Shown here one piece after another: positions 14,207 to 20,803 of a stretch of DNA of 34,762 bases. The notes under the pieces are model-generated. The model made no database searches. It was given only the letters and a program-made list of their open reading frames with translations, and was not told the DNA's origin. The stretch is from a virus. The translations under genes were made by a program, and so were the position numbers. Position 1 is the first letter of the stretch, and each line of letters begins with the position of its first letter. The stretch lies in IMG/VR virus record IMGVR_UViG_3300021976_000044, positions 1-34,762 of that record; one strand, written 5' to 3'.

Positions 14207-15151
14207 TTATACTACGGTGACATCCTCTTGTGACTTGACAATAATACTGTAGGACTTACCTACAGCATCCACGACACCATTGTAGGATACAGAACCACGA
14301 ATCAAGTCACCCTGACCGCTCAGACCCAACTCGTAGGTATCGATGATTGCTGCAGGCGTGATGATCTCGATCGAGTTGTTGACGCTCCGAGTTGCCTTGA
14401 GCGTGATGCTCTTAGCAGTCAACGACTTGAACGAGTCGTACTCAGTCCTAGTCTCGAAGTCACGCTCAACAGACAGGGTAGTTGAACGCTCACCGAATGC
14501 AGTGAACTGTGCACCCTGACCTGTGTCCTTGATCCTGTACTGAGGCTCAGCATTGTCCTCGACCTGGAACGAGAAAGCGTCCGTGTCGAAGACCTGAGCA
14601 GCAGTAGGAATTTCCATCTTGTAAGCACCGGCACCAAACGGAATGACCGTAGGCCACGTGATACCTGCAAGGTCAGCCTGTGACGCTTCGTTGTTGCCAA
14701 CGATGCTCACACTCATCTTGAGTGCGCCGTCTTCGATACTGAACGTGAAGCTGCTCACGACACACCCAACGTAACCGAATGTCTCGCTGTTACGCTCTAC
14801 CGCAATAGACAGCGTCTTGACGGGTACAGCAGCAGGAGTCGGAGTGAATGTGTAAGTGAAGCCTGGGCTTGCAGTACCTGTCTTGAGACACGTTGTACGA
14901 GATGCGAGCAGGAAGTACAGAACGACATCTTCCGTTGCATCGAAAGAAAGGTCGCCCTCGACGTGAGCATTACCAGCAATGGCACCCAGGATCTCAGCAG
15001 TCTTCCGAATCGGACGACGCCAGACAGTGTCCTGCTGGTACTGCATCGACTCACTGTCGATAGGAATGAACTTGGTAGGAGCAAGGTAGGTGCCTTGCAC
15101 TGCTTCTGGTGCTATACCTACTGCTCCGCCAGCACCAATACCAACTGCCAT
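14207..15151 (-). CDS. Major tail tube protein
   Basis: The 314-residue product starts MAVGIGAGGAVGIAPEAVQGTYLAPTKFIPIDSES, the opening of many actinobacteriophage tail tube proteins ('G...G.A.E...GT......F.P..S.S'). Further family features are RRPIRKTAEILG, 'AHVEGDLSFDATEDVVLYFLLAS', and a core of beta strands. Six-fold rings of this protein stack to form the tail tube. Its position directly before the chaperone gene is standard. The C-terminal part (about 205-314) has an alternating-strand pattern typical of an added surface domain. Confidence 0.88.
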   Translation of the reverse strand: MAVGIGAGGAVGIAPEAVQGTYLAPTKFIPIDSESMQYQQDTVWRRPIRKTAEILGAIAGNAHVEGDLSFDATEDVVLYFLLASRTTCLKTGTASPGFTYTFTPTPAAVPVKTLSIAVERNSETFGYVGCVVSSFTFSIEDGALKMSVSIVGNNEASQADLAGITWPTVIPFGAGAYKMEIPTAAQVFDTDAFSFQVEDNAEPQYRIKDTGQGAQFTAFGERSTTLSVERDFETRTEYDSFKSLTAKSITLKATRSVNNSIEIITPAAIIDTYELGLSGQGDLIRGSVSYNGVVDAVGKSYSIIVKSQEDVTVV

Positions 15152-15153
15152 GA

Positions 15154-15525
15154 TCAGCTACCTCCCTTTCCAGAGCCGTCAGCCGGGTCCTTGTCCTTCG
15201 CAGAGTCCACAGGGTCCTTCTTGCCGCTCGCTCCTGGGACTGGATCGCTCTTCTTGGACTCAGCTTTGCTGGTCGTAACCTCGATGCCTTCCCGATCCTT
15301 GTAGTACTCGAGCAGTGTCGGTCCTGGCTCGACGTCGACGTGTGTGATCAGACCCGTGTCGTCGTCCTTGTGGTCCTTGACCTTCTGATGAGCGACCCGG
15401 AAGTAAGCAGCCTGCTCATCGGTGATGTCGTGCTCGGCTCCGTTCTCAAACGAACCGAGACCATCCAGGTAGACCTCCACACCCTTCCCTGCGTTCGGGA
15501 GGTCCAGTTTCAACTTGTACCCCAT
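15154..15525 (-). CDS. Hypothetical protein with Lys/Asp/Ser-rich tail
   Basis: Start ATG 15525 is chosen for the site GGAGGTG five bases upstream; an in-frame extension to 15573 would overlap the tail-terminator gene. The 123-residue product begins MGYKLKLDLPNAGKGVEVYLDGLG, has a small folded part with DITDEQAAYFRVAHQ, and then a disordered tail rich in Lys, Asp, Ser and Gly (about residues 80-123). Small proteins with this layout occur between tail terminator and tail tube in several siphoviruses. Function unknown; a scaffold-like or virion-decorating role is possible. Confidence 0.65.
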   Translation of the reverse strand: MGYKLKLDLPNAGKGVEVYLDGLGSFENGAEHDITDEQAAYFRVAHQKVKDHKDDDTGLITHVDVEPGPTLLEYYKDREGIEVTTSKAESKKSDPVPGASGKKDPVDSAKDKDPADGSGKGGS

Positions 15526-15538
15526 GTCTACACCTCCG

Positions 15539-16018
15539 TTATGGGTTAGGGGGTAGAAATGTCTGCGACTCACAAAGCACGATCAGACGTGACGTGCGGA
15601 GAGTCGTACTGCCCTTCTTCTGATAGCCTGACTCGATCGTTTCTACTAGGCTACCATGTAGAAGCTGATTGGGATCGGCCCCAAATGTTGCATCGGCATG
15701 AACTAGGGTTTCGAGCGCTTCTGCGAGTTCATCCGCCTTCTTGCGATTGCCCTGCGGGTCAGCAATAATGCCAGCATACGCAAGGACACCAATGCGGATC
15801 TCATTCGCCGTACGCCTACGAACTCCATTGAGCTGCCTACGCTTAGTCTCGGGTTCAACACAGATGGCATACCCGCTAGGGATCAGATCCTGATCACCAT
15901 AGAATACACCAAGTCCTTCTACAGGAATGCTGAGGGTCCCTGCCAATGCGATCTTGTTGGTATTGAACTTATCAACCATGTACTGACACAGTACTGGAAT
16001 AGAGGCAGTGCTAGCCAT
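15539..16018 (-). CDS. Tail terminator-like protein
   Basis: The 159-residue product (MASTASIPVLCQYMVDKFNTNKIALAGTLSIP...) lies just before the tail tube genes, the usual site of the tail terminator that caps the growing tail. The body has an alternating beta/helix pattern, with a helix NRKKADELAEALETLVHAD and strands EIRIGVLAYAG and RTSRLIVLCESQTFLP, consistent with the small alpha/beta fold of lambda gpU-like proteins. It overlaps the upstream gene by 8 bases. Assignment rests mainly on context and fold-like pattern. Confidence 0.65.
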   Translation of the reverse strand: MASTASIPVLCQYMVDKFNTNKIALAGTLSIPVEGLGVFYGDQDLIPSGYAICVEPETKRRQLNGVRRRTANEIRIGVLAYAGIIADPQGNRKKADELAEALETLVHADATFGADPNQLLHGSLVETIESGYQKKGSTTLRTSRLIVLCESQTFLPPNP

Positions 16019-16688
16019 GTCGACTCCAATGCCTCTCGATACGCTCCTCGAGCCATTCTTCGAAGACGCGCTGAATGTTTGGGACGTCCTCTTCCTGAAT
16101 CATAATGAAGGGACGTGCTGGGATTGTGAAGTCTCCAGTTCTGATAGTCGTACCAGTCTTGATAGCGTTCGCAATTGACTTCTGCAGGGAGTTGAATGCT
16201 GCGCCAGCGCTTCCTGTCTTCTTGATCCGACCGCCCATAGTACTACCATATCCTCCCTGATGTACCTTACCATACCAAACGTTCTGAGGCAAGTCAAGAA
16301 GGATAGCAGCATTGTTATTGATGGTCCAGATGTTGACGTGCGACATTACTTGTCTGAGAGCACCTGTCTTGTCAAGAAGGTTACCTACAGGCTCACCCAT
16401 CTTCTCGCGGATGTCGATCGTAGCTTCTGCATAGGGTGCCCAAGCAGGTCTGCCCTCTTCGTCAAAGTTTCTCTGAATGCTAGGGATAATGACTTGCTGA
16501 ACTGCACGCTTCAGGGGCTCACGAAAGGAACGGATGTCTATACCAAGCTTGTCGATATCCCTAGCGATGATACCGACACTCGGAGAGAAGGTCAGCTGAG
16601 GTACCGAGTCAGCCATTACCCTAGGATTGATACGGAGCTTGCTACTGACATCTCTGTGGACATCAGCGAACGAGGGTCGTTTGGCCAT
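16011..16688 (-). CDS. Phage virion morphogenesis (tail completion, gpG/HK97 gp10-like)
   Basis: The 225-residue product contains EPLKRAVQQVIIPSIQRNFDEEGRPAWAPYAEATIDIREKMGEPVGNLLDKTGALRQV, matching the virion morphogenesis/tail completion family: a helix with 'I..N F.....P W.P....T', then 'LL.KTG.L...'. The rest includes VHQGGYGSTMG and IPARPFIMIQEED, the usual 'Y...HQ.G......PARPF' end. Such proteins join or finish the tail-head interface. It follows the head-tail connector gene by 3 bases. Confidence 0.8.
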   Translation of the reverse strand: MAKRPSFADVHRDVSSKLRINPRVMADSVPQLTFSPSVGIIARDIDKLGIDIRSFREPLKRAVQQVIIPSIQRNFDEEGRPAWAPYAEATIDIREKMGEPVGNLLDKTGALRQVMSHVNIWTINNNAAILLDLPQNVWYGKVHQGGYGSTMGGRIKKTGSAGAAFNSLQKSIANAIKTGTTIRTGDFTIPARPFIMIQEEDVPNIQRVFEEWLEERIERHWSRHG

Positions 16689-16691
16689 GGC

Positions 16692-17144
16692 TCACCAGAC
16701 TTTCCCGAGCGTAAAGACTGGTCCTCCCAGGCTCGGATCATCAGCTGTGGGCTCTTGTGCGCTCGACGCATCTGTGGGGTAATACAAAGGTGTGGAAGGA
16801 TCGACCTGAGTAGGTACCTCTGGATCGATAGAAAGACTACCTGCAATGAGCCCCGCAATAAGGGACTCAGCATTGCCATACAACCAAAGAGCGTAATCGT
16901 TTACATCTTCATCAGTTGCGTACGCTCTTTGGATAATGACTGAGACATACTGCATCGCAATGATGCTACGTACGATCTCAGGGGTAGTGACAGGAGAGAT
17001 CCACGTGGAGGTATCAAACGCTACGGCCAGCTTCGCTAGCGCGACCGTTGCTGTTGAATCCTCCAAGTTCGCATCGAGAGTGACGACAGGGAGCTTGACC
17101 GCCTCAGCCCAAGCCCTCGCGTCGTCCTCATCGATACGTGCCAT
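16692..17144 (-). CDS. Head-tail connector protein (adaptor-like)
   Basis: The 150-residue product begins with helices (MARIDEDDARAWAEAVKLPV), then ESIVRSII-like and YVSVIIQRAYATDEDVNDYALWLYGNAESLIAGLIAG, a mostly helical core with a flexible Pro-rich tail (DPEVPTQVDPSTPLYYPTDASS). This helical, acidic pattern and position between capsid and tail completion genes match HK97 gp6-like connectors. The connector ring attaches the tail to the portal. It overlaps no gene; about 18 bases separate it from the next one upstream. Confidence 0.7.
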   Translation of the reverse strand: MARIDEDDARAWAEAVKLPVVTLDANLEDSTATVALAKLAVAFDTSTWISPVTTPEIVRSIIAMQYVSVIIQRAYATDEDVNDYALWLYGNAESLIAGLIAGSLSIDPEVPTQVDPSTPLYYPTDASSAQEPTADDPSLGGPVFTLGKVW

Positions 17145-17162
17145 GGATCTCTCCTCGCTTCA

Positions 17163-17474
17163 CTACTTGTTAGTGCCGGTCGCCTTGGCTCCACCAGTAC
17201 TGGCAGTACCAGTGTCCGGCTTCTTGGCTTCTGCCAGTTGCTTCTCGAGATCCTTGACACGCTCCTGAAGAGCGTTGTTCTCTTCCTCGAGCTCTGTCGC
17301 ACTGGCATCCTCTTCACGAGGACGAGGAGGCGTACCGATTGCCCCCTGCTCCTTGAGGTCCTCGAACACGTCCTTGGGAAAGTCGCTCGCCTTGACGTCG
17401 TCGCCTTCATCGAACTCGACGAGTGATCCGTCTTCCTTCCCGTACTTGATACCGGTCAATGCTACCGTTGCCAT
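17163..17474 (-). CDS. Small protein with coiled coil, next to capsid gene
   Basis: The 103-residue protein starts MATVALTGIKYGKEDGSLVEFDEGDDVKASDFPKDVFEDLKEQGAIG, a small alpha/beta module common in head-gene clusters of siphoviruses (a Rho-N/'FKN'-like head protein in appearance). It continues with a coiled coil (ELEEENNALQERVKDLEKQLAEAKK, about 60-86) and an Ala/Gly/Thr-rich tail. It could be a head-associated or connector-associated protein. The evidence is mainly context between capsid and connector genes. Confidence 0.6.
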   Translation of the reverse strand: MATVALTGIKYGKEDGSLVEFDEGDDVKASDFPKDVFEDLKEQGAIGTPPRPREEDASATELEEENNALQERVKDLEKQLAEAKKPDTGTASTGGAKATGTNK

Positions 17475-17487
17475 GTCATGCCTCCTA

Positions 17488-18489
17488 TCAGGCCACTGCA
17501 GCCTTGATGACGTACCCGGTTACGGACTTGCCGAAGTCACCCGAAGCTGGGTTGATCTCGACACCGACCATCTTCAGGTCGTAACGACGCGACACGCGGA
17601 TCAGATCGCTCTTCCGCTTGTCTTCACGCCACCTGTCTACGACCTGCTGAACAGCAGCACCGTAGTTCCAGGTGAACTCGTACGCGAAGGCTGGAATGCG
17701 CATTCCTGCACGTGGTGGGACCCACGCGAAGATGACATCCTTGCCCCAGAGGTAGCTCGCCGTGATGGCGTTACCAGCTGCACCAGGTGCGCCCGTACCA
17801 ACACCGACACCAGGTACGATGACACGTTGCACACCCAGAACGGATGCGATGATCTCAGGCGTCAGAACTGCACGCTCCGAGTACTTGATCCGCTCGATGA
17901 TGTCCGGGTGGTCCTCCAGGATGCTCATCACCTGGTAAGGGATGATTGCCGTGTTGGGCTCCATGAACACCTTCGCGTGAACCGCACGCATCGCAGTGCG
18001 CGTGTCACCGATCGGGTTGCTGTTCGCGTAGTCGTTCCACTGTGCTGTACCCACCAGAGTCGTGGAGAGACCCGATGCGTAGTTCGCAGTGGTGGTAACC
18101 ATTGCCTTCATTGCCAGCTCGCGGCCCAGCATGATCTTGCTGGTTACGAGTTCAGTACCATCACGATCTGGTGACAGCGGAGCGTCCGCGTTCTCACGCT
18201 CTTCATCGGTCACCGGGATCTGCAGGCTGTGCTCCTGAGCGTAGTACGGCTCAAGGCTGAGCTGCAGACCTGGGATCTCGTTGGCTTCCGTACCAGGCGC
18301 ACGGAAGTCGCTGGTCTCTGCCAGCCACGACTCGCGACCGAACACGTAGTACTTGTCCGACTGCTTCCTGACACCAACATTGGCGAACAGGTTGTTTCCA
18401 ACCAATCCGTTGTTCGGCCACCCAAGAGAGATAGTAGTCAGCACCTGGTCGATGTGGACGTTACCCGACCCTGTAGGGTTGTAAACCAT
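17488..18489 (-). CDS. Major capsid protein (HK97-fold, E-type)
   Basis: The 333-residue protein (MVYNPTGSGNVHIDQVLTTISLGWPNNGLVGNNLFANVGV...) matches the E-type major capsid proteins of many Gram-positive phages. Their N-terminus has the 'H.D..L....V.....G...D..FP.V.V' pattern. The P-domain helix and E-loop parts appear as DRDGTELVTSKIMLGRELAMKAM and the C-terminal segment AFAYEFTWNYGAAVQQVVDRWREDKRKSDLIRV. The VPGVGVGTGAPGAAGN stretch forms a loop in the A domain. The shells are built from 60T-type copies of this protein. It follows the decoration protein gene by 23 bases. Confidence 0.9.
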   Translation of the reverse strand: MVYNPTGSGNVHIDQVLTTISLGWPNNGLVGNNLFANVGVRKQSDKYYVFGRESWLAETSDFRAPGTEANEIPGLQLSLEPYYAQEHSLQIPVTDEERENADAPLSPDRDGTELVTSKIMLGRELAMKAMVTTTANYASGLSTTLVGTAQWNDYANSNPIGDTRTAMRAVHAKVFMEPNTAIIPYQVMSILEDHPDIIERIKYSERAVLTPEIIASVLGVQRVIVPGVGVGTGAPGAAGNAITASYLWGKDVIFAWVPPRAGMRIPAFAYEFTWNYGAAVQQVVDRWREDKRKSDLIRVSRRYDLKMVGVEINPASGDFGKSVTGYVIKAAVA

Positions 18490-18512
18490 AGTCTATTACA
18501 CCTCCCTTGTTA

Positions 18513-18920
18513 TCAGACGCCTGCAGGCATGCCTGGCGTGAGAAGTACGTCAATGAAGTCTCCTGGGTTCACAGCTGCCGTCAAGGCAATACCGAAAGAG
18601 ACAGCTGTAGCACCGGCGATCGTAGCTGCACGAGATGTAGCTGCAGCCTCAGGCATCACACGCGCACCTACAGCAATTGCTGCACTAGCTTCTACGCGTG
18701 CGATGCCAAGGACACGGATGTCCAAAAACACCTTACCTGTAGCGACCCTCGCAGCATCGACGTTCTCCATGACTACACCGAAGACACGATCGGTGATAAC
18801 AGTGGTAGGGCCAATCTCCTGCGGGTTCGCAGTTTGCTTGACGAGCCTACCAGCTGTATAGGCCGCAACACCTGACGCCTTCATCCCCTTGTCGAGGACG
18901 TAATTCGGACCAACACCCAT
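18513..18920 (-). CDS. Capsid decoration protein (DUF2190-like)
   Basis: The 135-residue protein has an Ala/Gly/Val-rich beta sequence (MGVGPNYVLDKGMKASGVAAYTAGRLVKQTANPQEIGPTTVITDRVFGVVMENVDAARVATGKVFLDIRVLGIARVEA...IAVGARVMP) typical of DUF2190-type capsid decoration or head-stabilising proteins. These bind at the three-fold axes of capsids. The gene sits just upstream of the major capsid gene and just downstream of protease/scaffold, the usual place. The C-terminus, 'GFIDVLLTP'-like, ends FIDVLLTPGMPAGV. Confidence 0.82.
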   Translation of the reverse strand: MGVGPNYVLDKGMKASGVAAYTAGRLVKQTANPQEIGPTTVITDRVFGVVMENVDAARVATGKVFLDIRVLGIARVEASAAIAVGARVMPEAAATSRAATIAGATAVSFGIALTAAVNPGDFIDVLLTPGMPAGV

Positions 18921-18936
18921 TTCCGGTTACCTCCTC

Positions 18937-19650
18937 TCAGTCAGTTCTGAACGAGAACGCTTCGTCGCGGTACTCGTCATAGAGCTTGGGGTTCTCGGAC
19001 GAGACACGCTCGACAGCATCGGCGTACAGCATGTCCTTGTTCTCTTCCATCAGCGCCTTGACAGCCTTCTCGAAGCGCTGACCAGGAGTGTACTCGGTGC
19101 CGCGACGAGCCCAACCCTTCTCGGTCAGGTCGATCAGACCAAGGTCGAGGGTCTTCTTGTACTGCTCGAAGATCTCGTTGGCAGTAACCTCAGGAGAGTT
19201 CATCATCACGTAGCGCAGGTGGTTCTTGACCGCAGGTGGGACGGTGAAGTCCTTACCCTTGAACATGTCATCGAGCTCTGACAGCTTCGTCTCGATGCGC
19301 TGCTCCTTGTTCTTACCATTCAGAACAGTGAGCTCTTCATGCTGCGACTGAACGAGCTCGACAAGAGCCTTCTGCGCAGGGTTCGTGGACACCTCGGCGA
19401 GCTGTGCCAGAGCCTGCTCGACCGTGATACCCTCCGGAAGCACCGGAGGCTCGGCCAACTTCTTGAGGGCTGCTTCCACCTCTGCATCAGTAGCGGTCGC
19501 GGGCAGCTTCAGCGTTGCACGAAGCACCGCAGGATCGCTCGGACCTGGAGGAGGCTTCAGCTCACTGAGTGCCTTGAGCTTGACCTCCACTTCGGCGTCG
19601 GTGGCAGTCTCCGCCAGCCCCAACATCGTGCGGAGCTTCTTCGGGTCCAT
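18937..19650 (-). CDS. Nested scaffolding protein from internal start
   Basis: Inside the protease gene, ATG 19650 is preceded by AAGGAG (19656-19661) at a 5-base spacing, and GAAGGAAGG lies just beyond, so the site is as strong as those of separate genes. It gives a 237-residue protein starting MDPKKLRTMLGLAETATDAE. Two similar motifs, LGLAETATDAEVEVKLKALSEL and LKLPATATDAEVEAALKKLAE, appear in tandem early on, followed by a long helical part. A nested scaffold in the 3' half of a protease gene is known from Mu (gpI/gpZ) and lambda (C/Nu3). The co-translated products would build and mature the prohead. Confidence 0.65.
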   Translation of the reverse strand: MDPKKLRTMLGLAETATDAEVEVKLKALSELKPPPGPSDPAVLRATLKLPATATDAEVEAALKKLAEPPVLPEGITVEQALAQLAEVSTNPAQKALVELVQSQHEELTVLNGKNKEQRIETKLSELDDMFKGKDFTVPPAVKNHLRYVMMNSPEVTANEIFEQYKKTLDLGLIDLTEKGWARRGTEYTPGQRFEKAVKALMEENKDMLYADAVERVSSENPKLYDEYRDEAFSFRTD

Positions 19651-20157
19651 GCCATCTCCTTCCTTGCGTTGGTTGAGCTCTACGGGTGGATCCCCAACGA
19701 GCTCTGACAGGTTGACTGGAACCAGGTCCTTAAGGAAGGGCCTGTTGGTAAGTGCACCACCGAAGACGACGTCCTTGTGCTTGACACCAGCAGTGTCAGT
19801 CCACTCATCGTCATACGTCGGAGAGAAGTACCTGTACGCCTTCTCCTTGATCTTGGTAGCGGCCGCCTTCGTCCATTCGACCAGAAGCCATAGACCGTCA
19901 TCGCGAGCTTCTGCCTTCTTCACCCACCCTGCAGCCTCGTCAGTACGAAGCTTGTGGTCGTAGTCGATGTCGGGGTCGATGCCGCGAACCCTGTTGTTGA
20001 CGCTGTCGGCGAAGTTCTTGATACGCTCAGGCGTAAGATTCAAATCGCCGTGCACGGGGTGCTTGAAATTGCCAATACTCATCGCATGAACCCACTGAGC
20101 ATCTGCAGTCTCATCCAAATGGATGCTCTGGATATTCGTAAGGTATGCGAACTTCAC
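18937..20157 (-). CDS. Capsid maturation protease with scaffold (Mu gpI-like)
   Basis: The 406-residue protein opens MKFAYLTNIQSIHL and has a Mu I-type protease domain over about residues 30-155: FKHPVHGDLNLTPERIKNFADSVN, IDYDHK, AAGWVKKAEARDDGLWLLVEWT, YRYFSPTYDDEW and VFGGALTNRPFLKDL. The 'SP.Y...........GALTN.P.L' string is the hallmark of this clan of capsid proteases. Residues about 170-406 are helical and Glu/Lys-rich, matching a scaffolding domain. The gene follows a leftward promoter with a GGAGG ribosome binding site. An internal start likely makes the scaffold on its own. Confidence 0.85.
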   Translation of the reverse strand: MKFAYLTNIQSIHLDETADAQWVHAMSIGNFKHPVHGDLNLTPERIKNFADSVNNRVRGIDPDIDYDHKLRTDEAAGWVKKAEARDDGLWLLVEWTKAAATKIKEKAYRYFSPTYDDEWTDTAGVKHKDVVFGGALTNRPFLKDLVPVNLSELVGDPPVELNQRKEGDGMDPKKLRTMLGLAETATDAEVEVKLKALSELKPPPGPSDPAVLRATLKLPATATDAEVEAALKKLAEPPVLPEGITVEQALAQLAEVSTNPAQKALVELVQSQHEELTVLNGKNKEQRIETKLSELDDMFKGKDFTVPPAVKNHLRYVMMNSPEVTANEIFEQYKKTLDLGLIDLTEKGWARRGTEYTPGQRFEKAVKALMEENKDMLYADAVERVSSENPKLYDEYRDEAFSFRTD

Positions 20158-20188
20158 GTCGACCTCCTAACGGTTACCGCTTGAGTCA

Positions 20189-20218
20189 ATTGTACCATTT
20201 TCGTTTCGGGACACGCAA
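20189..20218 (-). promoter_or_regulatory. Leftward promoter for capsid genes
   Basis: On the minus strand TGGTACAAT (-10 TACAAT at 20189-20194 with an upstream TG, the extended -10 form) follows a TTGCGT box at 20213-20218 after 18 bases. It lies 30 bases before the protease start codon, in the only gap of this size in the region. The motif at 20217-20241 abuts its -35 side. Confidence 0.55.
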
Positions 20219-20241
20219 CTACCATGATATAATAGTATCAC
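20217..20241 (-). promoter_or_regulatory. Conserved 25-bp upstream element, copy 1
   Basis: The core ACCATGATATAATAGTA (plus strand, 20221-20237), with flanking AAC on one side and CAC on the other, recurs at 34412-34436 with two mismatches. It starts 22 bases upstream of the leftward -10 box. In the plus orientation it also contains TGATATAAT, a perfect extended -10. Confidence 0.7.
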
Positions 20242-20243
20242 CT

Positions 20244-20468
20244 TCACTGGAATACGGCTCTCACCTTCCTCACACCGTTACCATCACGAATCCATACATG
20301 ACGTCCGATCTTTTCAAAGCGTGCCCAGATCACCTTCTTCCCATCTACGGTATCACGATACACTGCGACCCATCCTTCAAGAGGCTCTACGGTATCACGT
20401 TCACCGATAGCCATCTCGATAGTGTCGAAGTTAGTACTGTCGTGATTGTACTCTGCCATTACCTTCAT
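20244..20468 (-). CDS. Small hypothetical protein (74 aa)
   Basis: ATG 20468 overlaps the upstream stop (ATGA); longer in-frame starts would overlap that gene by 66 bases. The product MKVMAEYNHDSTNFDTIEMAIGERDTVEPLEGWVAVYRDTVDGKKVIWARFEKIGRHVWIRDGNGVRKVRAVFQ appears as a small beta barrel. It is the last gene before the gap preceding the capsid protease, so it closes the upstream transcript. No catalytic motif and no recognised family. Confidence 0.65.
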   Translation of the reverse strand: MKVMAEYNHDSTNFDTIEMAIGERDTVEPLEGWVAVYRDTVDGKKVIWARFEKIGRHVWIRDGNGVRKVRAVFQ

Positions 20469-20803
20469 GCGATAGTCACCGTCACTGGTGCGATACGGAC
20501 AGGACGCTCGGTAGCACCTGTAAGCCTGACCCATGGCTGGAAGTCACCAGGACTAAGAGTTAGATCGTTGCCACCGAAAGAGCCGATGAGACGAGCTACA
20601 AAGTAGTCGCCTTCGACACCTGAAGCTACAGCGTCAGCCCATAGAGCGTGAAGGTTGTCAGGTACAATGACAGCAGCCTTCCACTCTGTAGTAGGACGAA
20701 CGCCTGCAGTGAGAAATGCTACCTCTGCACTTACTGAAGGAACGTCGCCAGTAAAGCCCATGTAGACGTACTCGGTCGACTCCCTCTGGAGTTCAACAGC
20801 CAT
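20465..20803 (-). CDS. Hypothetical structural protein (112 aa)
   Basis: The 112-residue product MAVELQRESTEYVYMGFTGDVPSVSAEVAFLTAGVRPTTEWKAAVIVPDN... ends VRLTGATERPVRIAPVTVTIA. Strand-rich sequence with Thr and Val repeats and a C-terminal 'DLTLSPGDFQPWVRLTGATERPV' segment suggest a beta-sandwich virion protein. Its start TAATG-like overlap with the long repeat protein and ATGA overlap with the next gene imply coupled translation and perhaps joint assembly. Similar proteins lie next to fibre genes in some actinobacteriophages; function uncertain. Confidence 0.65.
   Translation of the reverse strand: MAVELQRESTEYVYMGFTGDVPSVSAEVAFLTAGVRPTTEWKAAVIVPDNLHALWADAVASGVEGDYFVARLIGSFGGNDLTLSPGDFQPWVRLTGATERPVRIAPVTVTIA

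Noticed and set aside
16260-16943. Plus-strand frame of 227 aa over tail completion genes
   Set aside because: Antisense to two convincing genes; no ribosome binding site or motif.
17275-18174. Long plus-strand reading frame (299 aa) opposite the capsid gene
   Set aside because: It is antisense to the well-supported major capsid protein, has low-complexity Arg/His/Thr content typical of reversed codons, no ribosome binding site and no family pattern.
20217-20241. Rightward promoter reading into the 74-aa gene region
   Set aside because: There is an excellent extended -10 but no plus-strand gene downstream, so as a promoter for a gene it is not supported; it is kept only as part of the shared element.
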